Program-made: the position numbers and the translations under genes
DNA from: Bradyrhizobium sediminis
GTDB taxonomy: Bacteria; Pseudomonadota; Alphaproteobacteria; Rhizobiales; Xanthobacteraceae
DNA length: 64,000 nt
Direction of reading: 5' to 3'
NCBI RefSeq assembly: GCF_018736105.1
Contig: NZ_CP076135.1
Location: forward strand, 558,001-622,000
The notes under the pieces: generated by a model
The model's database searches: none
The model's input: the letters and a program-made list of their open reading frames with translations, nothing else
What the model was told of the DNA's origin: nothing
Part shown: in pieces, positions 8,444-18,053 of the stretch
Position numbering within the stretch: the first letter of the stretch is position 1
How the letters are laid out: the number at the start of each line of letters is the position of its first letter

Positions 8444-9454
8444 ATGCTTGATAACAGCGGATGGCAGGCAAGACTTCAGGACGTCAACCATAAGAAGTTC
8501 AAGAACTGTAGGTTCCCGAAATTTGGTGACATAGGCATCGAAGGAAGTCAGGATCAGGTCACGATTACGATCAGGACGAAGGGCCTTTACGGGAATATGC
8601 AAAGCGACGCCGCAGCCTTCGAGGCTTGGTCGCTCGCCCTGATTTATCATTGCGGCGTAAGATTCGTCGCTATCCGTCTTGAAGGAGAAGTCGATAAGCC
8701 TGAAGGGGATCCGCACTTCGAGCGGTTGCTGTATCGGCTCGTGCGATTCGCCGAATTATTCCAACCAAGAATTCTCATAGACGATTCTGTCGCAAGGCGT
8801 GCTCGTGCTCTGGGTAGTAAGGGCCTCTTCCTGAATGAACCGGGCAACAAACGTAGTTCCGTCGAAAATCAGTTAGAGGAGCGTTTCGAGGCCATAGTCT
8901 CGAAGCCGGAAACCCATTCAGAGCGGGACCTCGAAATGGCGCTTGAGGTTTCTAGTGCCTTTCGCAAGGAACTCGGCTTGGACAAGCTAATGCGCCAATG
9001 GCCGGTTGGCCTTTTTGACGGGAGGGTTGCCGACGCGCAACGAATTTTCTCCGGCGTCAAGAGTGCGATTGATTTGATCGGAATCAGGAAGGAAACGCTC
9101 GTCCTTATTGAGCTGAAGAAAGACGGAAATAGCAAGGTTGGTGCCCTGTCTGAGCTCCTGTTCTATTCCAGCGTGATGCGTGATGCCCTTAGGGGCATTT
9201 TCAAATTTGGCAATCAGACTCCAGCGCAGAATTGCGCGATCACCAGAAGTGACATCATGAATTGTTCAAGCATTCGCGCAGTGCTATTGGCGCCGTCAAT
9301 TCATCCTTTGATTGTAGATTCCAATATCATGACTGAACTGAATCGATCTGCGCAGAGTCATTGGTCAGATATACCGGTTCAGTTCGAGGCACTTCGAATT
9401 GCAGCGATGCCGAGGGGGCCGGGGGATGATTTCGCATTTGGCCGAGTAAGCTGA
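8444..9454 (+). CDS. Hypothetical protein with PD-(D/E)XK nuclease-like core
   Basis: 336-residue protein with no family I can name. Residues about 195-250 match a PD-(D/E)XK nuclease core: Asp210 in SAIDLIGI, then Glu223-x-Lys225 in LVLIELKKDG, then a helix with Glu237 (GALSELLFYSSVMRD) in the usual Gln/Glu position. The first ~190 residues are unassigned. The gene is visibly richer in A and T than its neighbours and uses codons such as AAA, AAT and TTT more freely, suggesting transfer. It follows the MBL-fold gene on the same strand. A nuclease role in defence or repair is inference. Confidence 0.6.
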   Translation: MLDNSGWQARLQDVNHKKFKNCRFPKFGDIGIEGSQDQVTITIRTKGLYGNMQSDAAAFEAWSLALIYHCGVRFVAIRLEGEVDKPEGDPHFERLLYRLVRFAELFQPRILIDDSVARRARALGSKGLFLNEPGNKRSSVENQLEERFEAIVSKPETHSERDLEMALEVSSAFRKELGLDKLMRQWPVGLFDGRVADAQRIFSGVKSAIDLIGIRKETLVLIELKKDGNSKVGALSELLFYSSVMRDALRGIFKFGNQTPAQNCAITRSDIMNCSSIRAVLLAPSIHPLIVDSNIMTELNRSAQSHWSDIPVQFEALRIAAMPRGPGDDFAFGRVS

Positions 9455-9690
9455 GTGGCAGCCAGATGCTATCATACCCTCACACCACCGGCACCGCCTC
9501 GCCGCGACCGCCGCCGGTGAAATGACGTCGATATCGATAGGCACCCGCCAGCGTGCGTGTAAGGCACTGGCGGCGCGGCGCTGCTGGCTGGCGCGCCTTC
9601 CCGCACGAAGCCGTCGAAGCCGCATCGTTGCCGCCGCGGCGAACCGAAACTATGCTGCGGCAAAATTCCAGCGCGCCCCGGGGGAACACC

Positions 9691-10653
9691 ATGATTACAC
9701 CGCTCGATCCCGTCATCGCCGAGATCATTCCGAAGCTGCCGCTGCGCGATCCCGATGCGATGACGCCGCAAAGTGCGCGCGATGCGCTCCGCGCACTGGC
9801 CGCCGCGCGCGCCGCCGTTCCGCCGCCGCCGGTCGCGAGCGCGATCGATACGGAAGTGCAGGGCGCGGCCGGGCCGCTCGCCGCCCGCGTCTATCGTGTA
9901 TCGGACGAGAAATCGCCGACCGTGGTGTTCTTCCACGGCGGCGGCTGGGTCGCCGGCGATCTCGAAACGCATGACCGGCAGGCCCGGCTGCTCGCGATCG
10001 AGACCGGCGCCGTGGTCGTCTCCGTCGATTATCGGCGCCCGCCGGAAACGCGCTTTCCCGGCGCGTTCGAGGACGCCTTCGCCGCCGTGCGCGACGTTGT
10101 CGCGCGCATCGCCGAATTCGGCGGAGACCCTGCGCGCGTCGGCGTGGCCGGTGACAGCGCCGGCGGCAATCTGGCGGCGACGGTTGCGATCGCCTGCCGC
10201 GACGCCGGCCTCGATCTTGCCGCGCAATTGCTGGTCTATCCCGTCACCGACGTCGCCGGCAATTTCGCGGACGCGGAAGAAAACGCACGCTTTCCCTCGC
10301 GCGCGGAAAACGCCGAAGGCTATTTCCTGTCGCGCGCGGTGATGGAGTGGTTCTCCGGTCACTATCTCGAAGATTTGGGGCAAGGCGCGGATTGGCGGGT
10401 TTCGCCGTTGCGCGCGACGAGCCATGCCGGGCTGGCGCCGGCGGTGGTGTGCACGGCATGGTTCGATCCCCTGCGCGACGAGGGCAAGGCCTATGCCGAT
10501 GCGCTGGCCGCCGCCGATGTTCCGACCAGGTACCACCATGGCGCCGGCCTGATCCACGGCTATTTCGGCCTCGGCGACGCGTCGGAAATCGCGCGTCGCG
10601 AGGCGCAACGCGCCCGTGCCGATTTCAGGGCGATGCTGGAACGGGGTGCGTAA
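9691..10653 (+). CDS. Alpha/beta hydrolase (HSL-type esterase)
   Basis: 320-residue carboxylesterase of the hormone-sensitive-lipase (family IV) type. The oxyanion-hole motif HGGGW is at residues 82-86 and the nucleophile motif GDSAGG at 154-159 (Ser156). The acid and histidine fit WFDPLRDEG and LIHGYFG near the C-terminus. The start is the ATG at 9691 with GGGGGAA about 6 bases upstream; the longer frame from 9553 is not supported. There is no signal peptide, so it is probably cytoplasmic. The substrate, a short acyl ester, is unknown. It converges on the helicase gene. Confidence 0.9.
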   Translation: MITPLDPVIAEIIPKLPLRDPDAMTPQSARDALRALAAARAAVPPPPVASAIDTEVQGAAGPLAARVYRVSDEKSPTVVFFHGGGWVAGDLETHDRQARLLAIETGAVVVSVDYRRPPETRFPGAFEDAFAAVRDVVARIAEFGGDPARVGVAGDSAGGNLAATVAIACRDAGLDLAAQLLVYPVTDVAGNFADAEENARFPSRAENAEGYFLSRAVMEWFSGHYLEDLGQGADWRVSPLRATSHAGLAPAVVCTAWFDPLRDEGKAYADALAAADVPTRYHHGAGLIHGYFGLGDASEIARREAQRARADFRAMLERGA

Positions 10654-10674
10654 AAGGAGAAGCGTGGCGCAGGA

Positions 10675-12804
10675 TCAGCGCCACATGCCGCGCATGCGCG
10701 CGCCGACGTCGATGCGCGGGCCGCTGCTGGCGGTGCGGGCCGCAGTCCCGGCCGCCGCCTGCGGCCAGGTCGCCTTTTCGAACAGATGGAGCAGCCGGTC
10801 CGGGATGAATCGGGTCCGCGAAGCATAGACATGGCGGTCGCCCTGCGCGCTCTGGCCGTGGGTGAAGAAGCGCTGCGGCACCATCAGATGCAGGTCGTCC
10901 TTGGCCCGGGTCATCGCGACATAGAGCAAGCGGCGCTCCTCTTCGAGTTCGGCGGAGGTTCCGGCGCCGAGATCGGACGGCATGCAGCCGTCGACCACGT
11001 TGAGCACGAATACCGATTTCCATTCCTGTCCCTTGGCGGAATGGATGGTCGAGAGGATCAGGTAGTCCTCGTCCAGCAGCGGCACGCCGGCCTGGTCGCT
11101 GGTCGCATCGGGAGGATCGAGCGTCAGCTCGGTCAGGAAGCGCTCGCGTGACGGATAGCCGCCGGCGATCTGTTCGAGCTGGATCAGATCGGCCCGCCGG
11201 GTCTCGGCATCCTCGTGGATGCGGTCGAGATGCGGCTCGTACCACAGGCGGGCCCGCCCGATATCGGCCGGCCAGCCGCAACGGCCGATATCCGCGATGG
11301 CGGCGATGAAATCGGTCCAGTCGTCGCCGGCGCGGCGCGGGGCGGGTGACGACGCCAGCGCGGCCAGCGGATCGGCGCTGCCGGCCATGTCGTCGAGAAC
11401 CTTCTGCGCCGAGGCGGGGCCGACCCCCGGGATCAGGTGCATCAAGCGGAAACCGGCGACGCGGTCGCGCGGATTCTCGACGAAGCGCAGCAATGCCAGC
11501 ATGTCCTTGATGTGAGCGGCGTCGAGGAATTTCAGTCCGCCGAACTTGACGAAGGGTATGTTGCGCCTGACCAGTTCGAGTTCCAGCGGCGCGCTGTGGC
11601 TGGAGGTTCGAAACAGCACCGCCTGCTGCTTCAGCAGCGTGCCGGATTCGCGGTTTTCCAGCACGCGTTCGACGATGCAGCGGGCCTGGTCGGCTTCGTC
11701 CCTGATAGTGACGAGCTGAGGCTTGAAGCCGGATGTCCGGTCGGTCCACAGGTTCTTGGTGAAGCGCTCGCGGGCGAGATCGATGACGCCATTGGCGGCG
11801 GCGAGAATGGTCTGCGTCGAGCGGTAGTTGCGGTCCAGCGTGATGATGCCGGCCGGAGGACTGAACTGGCCGGGGAAGTCGAGAATATTGCGCACGGTCG
11901 CGGCGCGAAACGAATAGATCGACTGGGCATCGTCGCCGACCACCGTCAGCCCGCGGCCATCGGGCTTCAGCCCCAGCAGGATCGAGGATTGCAGCCGGTT
12001 GGTGTCCTGGTACTCGTCGACCAGAACATGGTCGAACCGGCCGCCGATCTCGCGGGCCAGGCCGGGGTCGCTCATCGTCTGTGCCCAGTACAGCAGCAGG
12101 TCATCGTAATCGAGCACGTTCTGCTTCTGCTTGGCCTCGACATAGGCCGCGAACAATTGCTTCAGTTCGTCCGCCCAGCCGGCGCACCAGGGAAACGATG
12201 CACCCAACACCTGCTCGATCGGCGTTTCGGCATTGACGCATCGCGAGTAGATCGCAAGGCACGTCCCCTTGGTCGGGAACCGGCTCGCGGTTTTGGAGAA
12301 GCCGAGTTCGTGCCGGATCAGGTTGATCAGATCGGCGGAGTCATCGCGATCGTGGATCGTGAAGGCGGGATCGATGCCGATCTGGTCCGAATAGTCGCGA
12401 AGCAGACGCGCGCCGATGCCGTGGAAGGTACCGGCCCAGTGCAGGGCGTCGGTCATGACGCCGGCATTGTCGCCGAGCACCTTGCGGGCGATCCGTTCGA
12501 CGCGCCTGGTCATTTCGGCGGCGGCCCGTCGCGAAAACGTCATCAAGAGAATGCGCCGCGGATCGGCGCCGCTGACGATCAGATGGGCGACCCGATGCGC
12601 CAAAGTGTTGGTCTTGCCCGATCCGGCGCCGGCAATCACCAGTAGCGGCATACCGGGACGGCCGCCATCCTTCGCCACGACGCCGTGCTCGACGGCGCGC
12701 CGCTGCTCGGAATTGAGGCTTTCGAGATAGCTTGCCGCCGCTGGCACGTCCGAATCGTCCTCCGAGGTTGGCTCGACCGTCACTGATTCCCGCTTTGTTC
12801 GCAA
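10675..12804 (-). CDS. UvrD/PcrA-like superfamily 1 ATP-dependent helicase
   Basis: 709-residue 3'-5' SF1A DNA helicase. All core motifs are visible: Walker A in VIAGAGSGKTNTLAHRV (about residues 56-72), motif II VDEYQDTN, motif III GDDAQSIYSFRAA, motif IV LDRNYRSTQ, motif V LSTIHSAKGQEW and motif VI EEERRLLYVAMTRAKD. It is close in length to UvrD/PcrA but has an acidic 30-residue N-terminus and a divergent C-terminus (TRFIPDRLLHLF). It is probably a repair helicase paralogue rather than the main UvrD. It is transcribed alone. Confidence 0.92.
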   Translation of the reverse strand: MRTKRESVTVEPTSEDDSDVPAAASYLESLNSEQRRAVEHGVVAKDGGRPGMPLLVIAGAGSGKTNTLAHRVAHLIVSGADPRRILLMTFSRRAAAEMTRRVERIARKVLGDNAGVMTDALHWAGTFHGIGARLLRDYSDQIGIDPAFTIHDRDDSADLINLIRHELGFSKTASRFPTKGTCLAIYSRCVNAETPIEQVLGASFPWCAGWADELKQLFAAYVEAKQKQNVLDYDDLLLYWAQTMSDPGLAREIGGRFDHVLVDEYQDTNRLQSSILLGLKPDGRGLTVVGDDAQSIYSFRAATVRNILDFPGQFSPPAGIITLDRNYRSTQTILAAANGVIDLARERFTKNLWTDRTSGFKPQLVTIRDEADQARCIVERVLENRESGTLLKQQAVLFRTSSHSAPLELELVRRNIPFVKFGGLKFLDAAHIKDMLALLRFVENPRDRVAGFRLMHLIPGVGPASAQKVLDDMAGSADPLAALASSPAPRRAGDDWTDFIAAIADIGRCGWPADIGRARLWYEPHLDRIHEDAETRRADLIQLEQIAGGYPSRERFLTELTLDPPDATSDQAGVPLLDEDYLILSTIHSAKGQEWKSVFVLNVVDGCMPSDLGAGTSAELEEERRLLYVAMTRAKDDLHLMVPQRFFTHGQSAQGDRHVYASRTRFIPDRLLHLFEKATWPQAAAGTAARTASSGPRIDVGARMRGMWR

Positions 12805-13086
12805 TGGCGTAGCAAAGCTTCCTGCGCAAGCGCGTTCCCCTCGCGCGGGAATTCACGGCGCCATCGGCCTCGCCAAACGACGTCTCCGCGTCTAGAGATT
12901 CCGGATCTGATACGGACGCCCTATTTTTGCCGCCGCCGATCTAGAGAACCATCGGCACGTCCGGCCTACCGATCGAGCTCTCGGGAGTATATTCCCGTCC
13001 GCATTGCAGAGAGCCAGACGGATGGGTGACGCGTTCTGTCTCCACGCACGGCGTATCAGTTCGTGCGCCCCAGGAAAGCAAGCTTC

Positions 13087-14139
13087 ATGACGGATCCCTC
13101 CATGACGCCTGAGACACCCGGTATTGCCGAAACCGCACATTTCCTCCGGCGTTTTGCCGACATGATGTCCGTCGGGCAAAACGCGACCTATCTGCACCAC
13201 GCCGCGGTTCTGCTCGAAGACCTGACGGCCCGCCTGACCGCGGCATTGGATGAAGAACAGCTCTGGCGCTACAAGTATGAGACCATCGCCCAACACGCCG
13301 ACGAGCTGGAAACCGAGTGCGGGGCGCTCAAGAACGACATCGACGGGCACCTGGAGATCCTTTCGTCGACCGTATCCGAGCGCGATACGCTGAAGGCAAC
13401 GCTGCAGGGGCGAGAGACGGAGCTCTCCGGGCTCCGCGCCGAGATCGCGGCGAAATCGCAAGCGCATCAGGATGCGCTGGCCGAGATCCGTGGTGCTTTC
13501 GACAGGGAGCGCCAGGCGCTGAACGCCGCGGCAGAGACGCGCGGCAAGGAACTCGACCAGCTTCGCCAGCAACTCGCCGAACAGGCGAGGGCGCGTGAGA
13601 CGGAACTCGCGGAGCTTCGTCGCGACTTTGCCGGCGAACGCGACGATCTCGCGGCGCGGCTGAAGGTGAGCGGCGATGAACTCGCGGCGCTTCGCATCGT
13701 CTCCGAGCGGGAACACGAAGCGCTCAGGGCCAAGCTCGCATCGCTCGAAGCCAAGCGCGCCGAACTTCGCTCGGCATTCGATCGGATCAGCCAGATCAAG
13801 AACCAGGCCGTCGAACCCCAGGACGGCGCCGGCCGGGCCGTTTCCGCAGCGCCGGGGCCGGAAGCGCCGCCGCGACCGGCGCTCGTCGTCGGCGAATCCG
13901 ACGTGGTGGTGCCGCGCGCCACGCTGCGCCAGGTGCGTTCCCAGTTCGAATATCTCGCCAACGAATTCACCTTCGCCGGCGATGTCGCCTCGCAGGTGAT
14001 GTGCGAACTCGGCGCCTTCACCATGGAGCTCGCCCTCGGCGCCGGCCGCAAGGCCGATCCGCATCCGGTAGGCGATGTCGCGCTGAGTATCCTGGCGTCC
14101 CCCGGCTCGGCCGCTCCGGTTGGCGCCGGGACGAACTAG
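13087..14139 (+). CDS. Coiled-coil hypothetical protein
   Basis: 350-residue protein of unknown function. After an N-terminal helical domain (residues 1-75, containing HFLRRFADMMSVGQNATYLH) comes a long heptad-rich Glu/Arg/Ala/Leu coiled coil (about 75-245). A Pro/Ala-rich linker follows, then a C-terminal domain (about 270-345) beginning VVVPRATLRQVRSQFEYLAN. No membrane segment or signal is visible. The start is the ATG at 13087 (MTDPSMTPETPG) rather than one eight codons upstream. The architecture suggests a structural or scaffolding role, but this is not assigned. It converges on recQ with a 13-base gap. Confidence 0.7.
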   Translation: MTDPSMTPETPGIAETAHFLRRFADMMSVGQNATYLHHAAVLLEDLTARLTAALDEEQLWRYKYETIAQHADELETECGALKNDIDGHLEILSSTVSERDTLKATLQGRETELSGLRAEIAAKSQAHQDALAEIRGAFDRERQALNAAAETRGKELDQLRQQLAEQARARETELAELRRDFAGERDDLAARLKVSGDELAALRIVSEREHEALRAKLASLEAKRAELRSAFDRISQIKNQAVEPQDGAGRAVSAAPGPEAPPRPALVVGESDVVVPRATLRQVRSQFEYLANEFTFAGDVASQVMCELGAFTMELALGAGRKADPHPVGDVALSILASPGSAAPVGAGTN

Positions 14140-14152
14140 GCTTGGTACTAGT

Positions 14153-16036
14153 TTACGCCTCGGCGCTACCAGCCTTCACCAGCGCGATCAGTTCATCGCC
14201 GTAATGTTCGAGCTTCTTGTCGCCGATGCCGGGGATGTCGCGCAGTTGCGTCAGCGTTGCGGGCCGCGAGGCGGCGATGCCGTCGATGGTGGCGTCGTGC
14301 AGCACCACATAGGCCGGCACGCCGCGCTTGCGCGCCACTTCGGAACGCCACGCCCGCAGCGCGCCAACCAAAGTCGGGTTGGCGGCGGCGCCCCGGCCGG
14401 CGATATCGGGTGCAATATCGCCGCGCCTCGATTTGGTTCGCGTCGCGCGGACGCGGGTACCGGCGGCCTGCTCGCGCAGCATCACCGCGGTCTCGCCTTT
14501 CAAGACGCTGCGCGCGCTCTCCGTCAGTTTCAGCGCGCCGAAGGCCTCCGAGTTGGCTGCCAGGTGGCCCATCGCCACCACCTGGCGGATCACGCCGCGC
14601 CACTGCTTTTCATTGAGTTCGGCGCCGATCCCGAACACCGACAGCCTGTCATGACCGAACTGCGTGACCCGTTCGGTCATGCGGCCGACCAGCACGTCGA
14701 TCAGGTGCATGGCGCCGAAACGCTGCCCGGTGCGGTAGGCGCAGGACAGCAGCTTTTGCGCGACGACCTTGCCGTCGCGCACCACCGGCGGCGACAGGCA
14801 GTTGTCGCAATTGCCGCATTTGGCGGCCGCAGGCGTCTCGCCGAAATAGCCGAGCAGGCGGGTGCGCCGGCAGTCCGCGGTTTCGGCGAGGCCGACCAGC
14901 GCCTCCAGCTTGCCGATCGACACCCGCTTGAACGCTTCGGCGCCGCTGGACTCCTCGATCATGCGGCGCTGCTGCACGATGTCCGAGAGGCCATAGGCCA
15001 TCCAGGCGCTGGACGGCTTGCCGTCGCGGCCGGCGCGCCCGGTCTCCTGGTAATAGGCCTCGATGCTTTTCGGCAGATCGAGATGCGCCACGAAGCGCAC
15101 GTCGGGCTTGTCGATGCCCATGCCGAACGCGATGGTGGCGACGATCACCACGCCGTCCTCGTTGATGAAGCGGTCCTGGTTGCGGGTGCGAGTGCTGGCG
15201 TCGAGCCCGGCGTGATAGGGCAGCGCTGGGATGCCGGCCTTGTTCAGCGCGGCCGCGGTGTCCTCCACCTTGGCGCGCGACAGGCAATAGACGATGCCGG
15301 CATCGCCCGGGTGACGCTCGGCGATGAAGGCTTTCAGTTGCGCCGGTGCGTTCTGTTTCTCGACGATTTCATAGCGGATATTCGGGCGGTCGAAGCTGGC
15401 AACGAAACTCGGCGCGCCGCCAAGCCCGAGCCGGTCGACGATCTCCTTGCGGGTGAGTTCATCGGCGGTCGCGGTCAGCGCAATCCGCGGTACGCCGGGA
15501 AAACGCTCCGGAATCACCGTGAGCCCGATATATTCGGGGCGAAAATCATGCCCCCATTGCGACACGCAATGCGCCTCGTCGATCGCGAACAGCGCGATGT
15601 CGGCGCGGCCGAGCAAGGCGAGGCAGCGCGGCGTCAACAACCGCTCCGGCGCGACGTAGAGCAGGTCAAGCTCGCCGGCCACGAGTTGCGCCTCGACTGC
15701 CGAGGCTTCCTCATAGGACAGCGTGGAATTCAGCACCGCCGCCTTGACGCCGGCCTCGAGCAGGCCGGCGACCTGGTCGCGCATCAGCGCGATCAGCGGC
15801 GAAACCACGATGCCGCAGCCCTTTCGCAGCAGTGACGGCAATTGATAGCACAGCGACTTGCCGCCGCCGGTCGGCATCAGCACCAGGCAATTGCCGCCAC
15901 CGGTGACGTGCCGCACGATCTCTTCCTGCGCGCCGCGAAAACCCGGCAGGCCGAACACGTGATTGAGCACCGAGAGCGCGTCGGGGACCGCGTCGGACTT
16001 GGCGTTACGGGCTGCGGCCTTGGCGGGAACGGGCAT
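14153..16036 (-). CDS. recQ: ATP-dependent DNA helicase RecQ
   Basis: 627-residue RecQ helicase, acting in recombination and fork repair. Visible elements in order: Walker [20 protein letters not shown] box [20 protein letters not shown]; motif [12 protein letters not shown]; the RQC zinc cluster ([12 protein letters not shown] then CGNCDNC); and a C-terminal HRDC domain ([11 protein letters not shown], later [13 protein letters not shown]). The start is the ATG at 16036 ([13 protein letters not shown]); in-frame residues further upstream are low in complexity. Length and domain order match E. coli RecQ. Confidence 0.96.
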   Translation of the reverse strand: MPVPAKAAARNAKSDAVPDALSVLNHVFGLPGFRGAQEEIVRHVTGGGNCLVLMPTGGGKSLCYQLPSLLRKGCGIVVSPLIALMRDQVAGLLEAGVKAAVLNSTLSYEEASAVEAQLVAGELDLLYVAPERLLTPRCLALLGRADIALFAIDEAHCVSQWGHDFRPEYIGLTVIPERFPGVPRIALTATADELTRKEIVDRLGLGGAPSFVASFDRPNIRYEIVEKQNAPAQLKAFIAERHPGDAGIVYCLSRAKVEDTAAALNKAGIPALPYHAGLDASTRTRNQDRFINEDGVVIVATIAFGMGIDKPDVRFVAHLDLPKSIEAYYQETGRAGRDGKPSSAWMAYGLSDIVQQRRMIEESSGAEAFKRVSIGKLEALVGLAETADCRRTRLLGYFGETPAAAKCGNCDNCLSPPVVRDGKVVAQKLLSCAYRTGQRFGAMHLIDVLVGRMTERVTQFGHDRLSVFGIGAELNEKQWRGVIRQVVAMGHLAANSEAFGALKLTESARSVLKGETAVMLREQAAGTRVRATRTKSRRGDIAPDIAGRGAAANPTLVGALRAWRSEVARKRGVPAYVVLHDATIDGIAASRPATLTQLRDIPGIGDKKLEHYGDELIALVKAGSAEA

Positions 16037-16215
16037 GCGGGACAGGTGGTTCGATTGCTTGCGAAGGCCGGGTTTCGGGGCCGGTGTGCCGAAATGACGG
16101 AGCTCAATAGAGGCGATCAAGGTCTATTTGATTCGGACGGCGGCCCCTATTCACTTCCAGGCCGGCGGCGAGGAAATTCTGGCCAAAGGCGGCCAAGAAG
16201 CCCGATTTTGCGGCA

Positions 16216-16593
16216 CTATTTCGGCTCGACCATCGAACGAGTGTAGGTTGCCAGATCGAAGTAGTCGCGCCAGATCCTGATTTTGCCGTCTGCCAATTCG
16301 AACACGCCGCAGCAAGGCAGATCGACACTCCTGGTCCCGAGGCGGGTTCTGTCGAGACGCTCGGCCATGACGATGTCGCCCTGGGAGACGATGTTCAGGA
16401 CGTCCCAATTCGTCTGTGTCCAATCCTTGATGAACCCGCCGATGAACCTGCGCAGGTTGTCGTGACCGCTGACCGGCTTGTTCATCATGTTGTGATAGGT
16501 GCCGTCGGGAGTGAAGAATGCGACGATCTCGTCGACATCCAGCCGCGACCACGCGGCGATGAAATCCCGTACGATCTGCTCGTTGGTGCTCAT
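16216..16593 (-). CDS. SnoaL/limonene-epoxide-hydrolase-like protein
   Basis: 125-residue protein of the NTF2-like fold, closest by eye to limonene-1,2-epoxide hydrolase/SnoaL-like proteins. Features are NEQIVRDFIAAWSRLDVDEI, the FFTPDGTYHNMM strand and a late IRIWRDYFDLATY. The start is the ATG at 16593 (MSTNEQ), preceded by AAGGGAA on the minus strand. The D-R-D catalytic triad of true epoxide hydrolases is only partly recognisable, so the enzyme activity is uncertain. It lies 59 bases upstream of the cytochrome c stop on the same strand order and may be separately transcribed. Confidence 0.75.
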   Translation of the reverse strand: MSTNEQIVRDFIAAWSRLDVDEIVAFFTPDGTYHNMMNKPVSGHDNLRRFIGGFIKDWTQTNWDVLNIVSQGDIVMAERLDRTRLGTRSVDLPCCGVFELADGKIRIWRDYFDLATYTRSMVEPK

Positions 16594-16652
16594 GGCTGTT
16601 TCCCTTGAAATGTCGCGAATGGAACGGTCGCGGGCAAGCCGCAGCAATCGAG

Positions 16653-16985
16653 CTATTTAGGCTTTTTGCGCTGCTGGATGGCCTTGAGGTAGTTGACCGC
16701 CGCCTCGGCGTCAGGCCGGTCGAACCGGAACGTCGGCATGCCCGGGTGAATGGTGGTCAGGCCGTCCTGCAGTCGTTGCACGAAGTCGGTGTCGTACAGC
16801 TTATCCCCGAACGTGCGGAACGGCGGCGCCTCGGCAAGAGGGCTTCGGCCGGTTGCACCGACCGCGTGACAGCGGGCGCACATGGATTCGAGCAGGGCCT
16901 TGCCATGTCGCTGCTCGCGGTCGAGGGCATGGGCGGCCTGGCTCCAGACCACCGTCAGCAACAGCGCGAGACAAATTTTGTTCAT
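16653..16985 (-). CDS. Small exported cytochrome c
   Basis: 110-residue class I cytochrome c. An N-terminal signal peptide (about residues 1-20, LALLLTVVWSQAAHA) directs it to the periplasm. MCARCH (about residues 35-40) is the CxxCH heme-attachment site and MPTFRF near the C-terminus supplies the axial methionine. It resembles small monoheme electron carriers. No oxidase or dehydrogenase partner is encoded nearby, so its redox partner is unknown. Confidence 0.9.
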   Translation of the reverse strand: MNKICLALLLTVVWSQAAHALDREQRHGKALLESMCARCHAVGATGRSPLAEAPPFRTFGDKLYDTDFVQRLQDGLTTIHPGMPTFRFDRPDAEAAVNYLKAIQQRKKPK

Positions 16986-17152
16986 GGCCGGTCCTTATGT
17001 TGGCGGCAATCTAGCACCGGGATTCGTCATCGGGGCGACTGATTTGCCGTTGTCGACAAGCCCGCGAAAATGCCCGATATTGCAGAGACATGGATACATT
17101 GTGAGCGCTTCGCCGGCATGCTGAATCGCCACCAAAGAGGCGGAAGAGAATC

Positions 17153-18028
17153 ATGACCAAGGCGGTGCTCGGCATCATCGGCGGCTCCGGCATTTATGAC
17201 CTGCCGGGGCTGGAGAATGCGCACGAGGAGGCGATTTCGAGTCCCTGGGGCGTGCCGTCGGCGCCGGTGCGCCGCGGCTCCATCGCCGGCCTTCCGGTCG
17301 TGTTTCTGCCGCGCCACGACAAGGGCCATCGGCTGTCGCCCTCCGACATCAACTACCGCGCCAATATCGACGTGCTGAAGCGCGCCGGGGTCACCGACCT
17401 GGTCTCGTTGTCGGCGTGCGGTTCGTTCAGGGAGGACTTGCCGCCGGGCACCTTCGTGCTGGTCGATCAGTTCGTCGACCGCACCCACAAGCGCGAGAGT
17501 TCGTTCTTCGGCAAGGGCTGCGTCGCGCATGTCTCGATGGCGCACCCGGTGTCGCCGCGGCTGCGCATCCATCTGGCCGCCGCCGCCGAGGCCGAGGGCA
17601 TCGCGATCGCGCGCGGCGGCACCTATGTCTGCATGGAGGGTCCGCAATTCTCCAGCTATGCCGAGAGCATGACCTACAAGAACCTGGGCTATTCCGTAAT
17701 CGGCATGACCAACATGCCGGAGGCCAAGCTCGCCCGCGAGGCGGAGATCTGTTACGCCACCGTCGCCATGGTGACCGATTTCGATTGCTGGCATCCCGAC
17801 CATGATGCGGTGTCGGTGCAGGACATCATCCGCGTGCTGTCCACCAACGCCGAGAAGGCGAAGAGCCTGGTGGCGCGGCTTGCCCGCGAATTCCCCCGGG
17901 AGCACGAGCCGTGCCCGATCGGTTCAGACCGCGCGCTCGATACCGCCTTGATCACCGCCCCGGAAGCGCGCGATCCGGAGCTTCTGAGCAAGCTCGATGC
18001 GGTGGCGGGAAGGATCTTGCGCGCGTGA
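17153..18028 (+). CDS. mtnP: S-methyl-5'-thioadenosine phosphorylase
   Basis: 291-residue MTA phosphorylase, which splits methylthioadenosine (from polyamine or quorum-signal synthesis) into adenine and methylthioribose-1-phosphate. GIIGGSGIYDLPG is at the N-terminus. RHDKGHR carries phosphate-binding residues, and MEGPQFSSYAES then GMTNMPEAKLAREAEICYAT are the purine/ribose-binding segments. Length matches MtnP. The next gene is mtnA, 25 bases downstream, and then an aldolase fusion, forming a three-gene salvage operon. Confidence 0.95.
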   Translation: MTKAVLGIIGGSGIYDLPGLENAHEEAISSPWGVPSAPVRRGSIAGLPVVFLPRHDKGHRLSPSDINYRANIDVLKRAGVTDLVSLSACGSFREDLPPGTFVLVDQFVDRTHKRESSFFGKGCVAHVSMAHPVSPRLRIHLAAAAEAEGIAIARGGTYVCMEGPQFSSYAESMTYKNLGYSVIGMTNMPEAKLAREAEICYATVAMVTDFDCWHPDHDAVSVQDIIRVLSTNAEKAKSLVARLAREFPREHEPCPIGSDRALDTALITAPEARDPELLSKLDAVAGRILRA

Positions 18029-18053
18029 GAATTGAACCGTCGATGAGTGTGTC

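Noticed and set aside
9455..9690. Remnant of a minus-strand gene ahead of the esterase
   Set aside because: Short Arg/Gly-rich readings such as HFTGGGRGEAVPVV did not match any family I know.
14120..15835. Long plus-strand open frame opposite recQ
   Set aside because: High-GC codon bias opens antisense frames; its translation is His/Arg/Gln/Gly-rich without any domain, while recQ is unmistakable on the other strand. The same applies to 11437-12645, 17952-19598, 23368-24816 and 31085-32338.
16986..17152. SAM-type riboswitch upstream of mtnP
   Set aside because: I looked for conserved SAM riboswitch stems in the 167-base leader and saw none.
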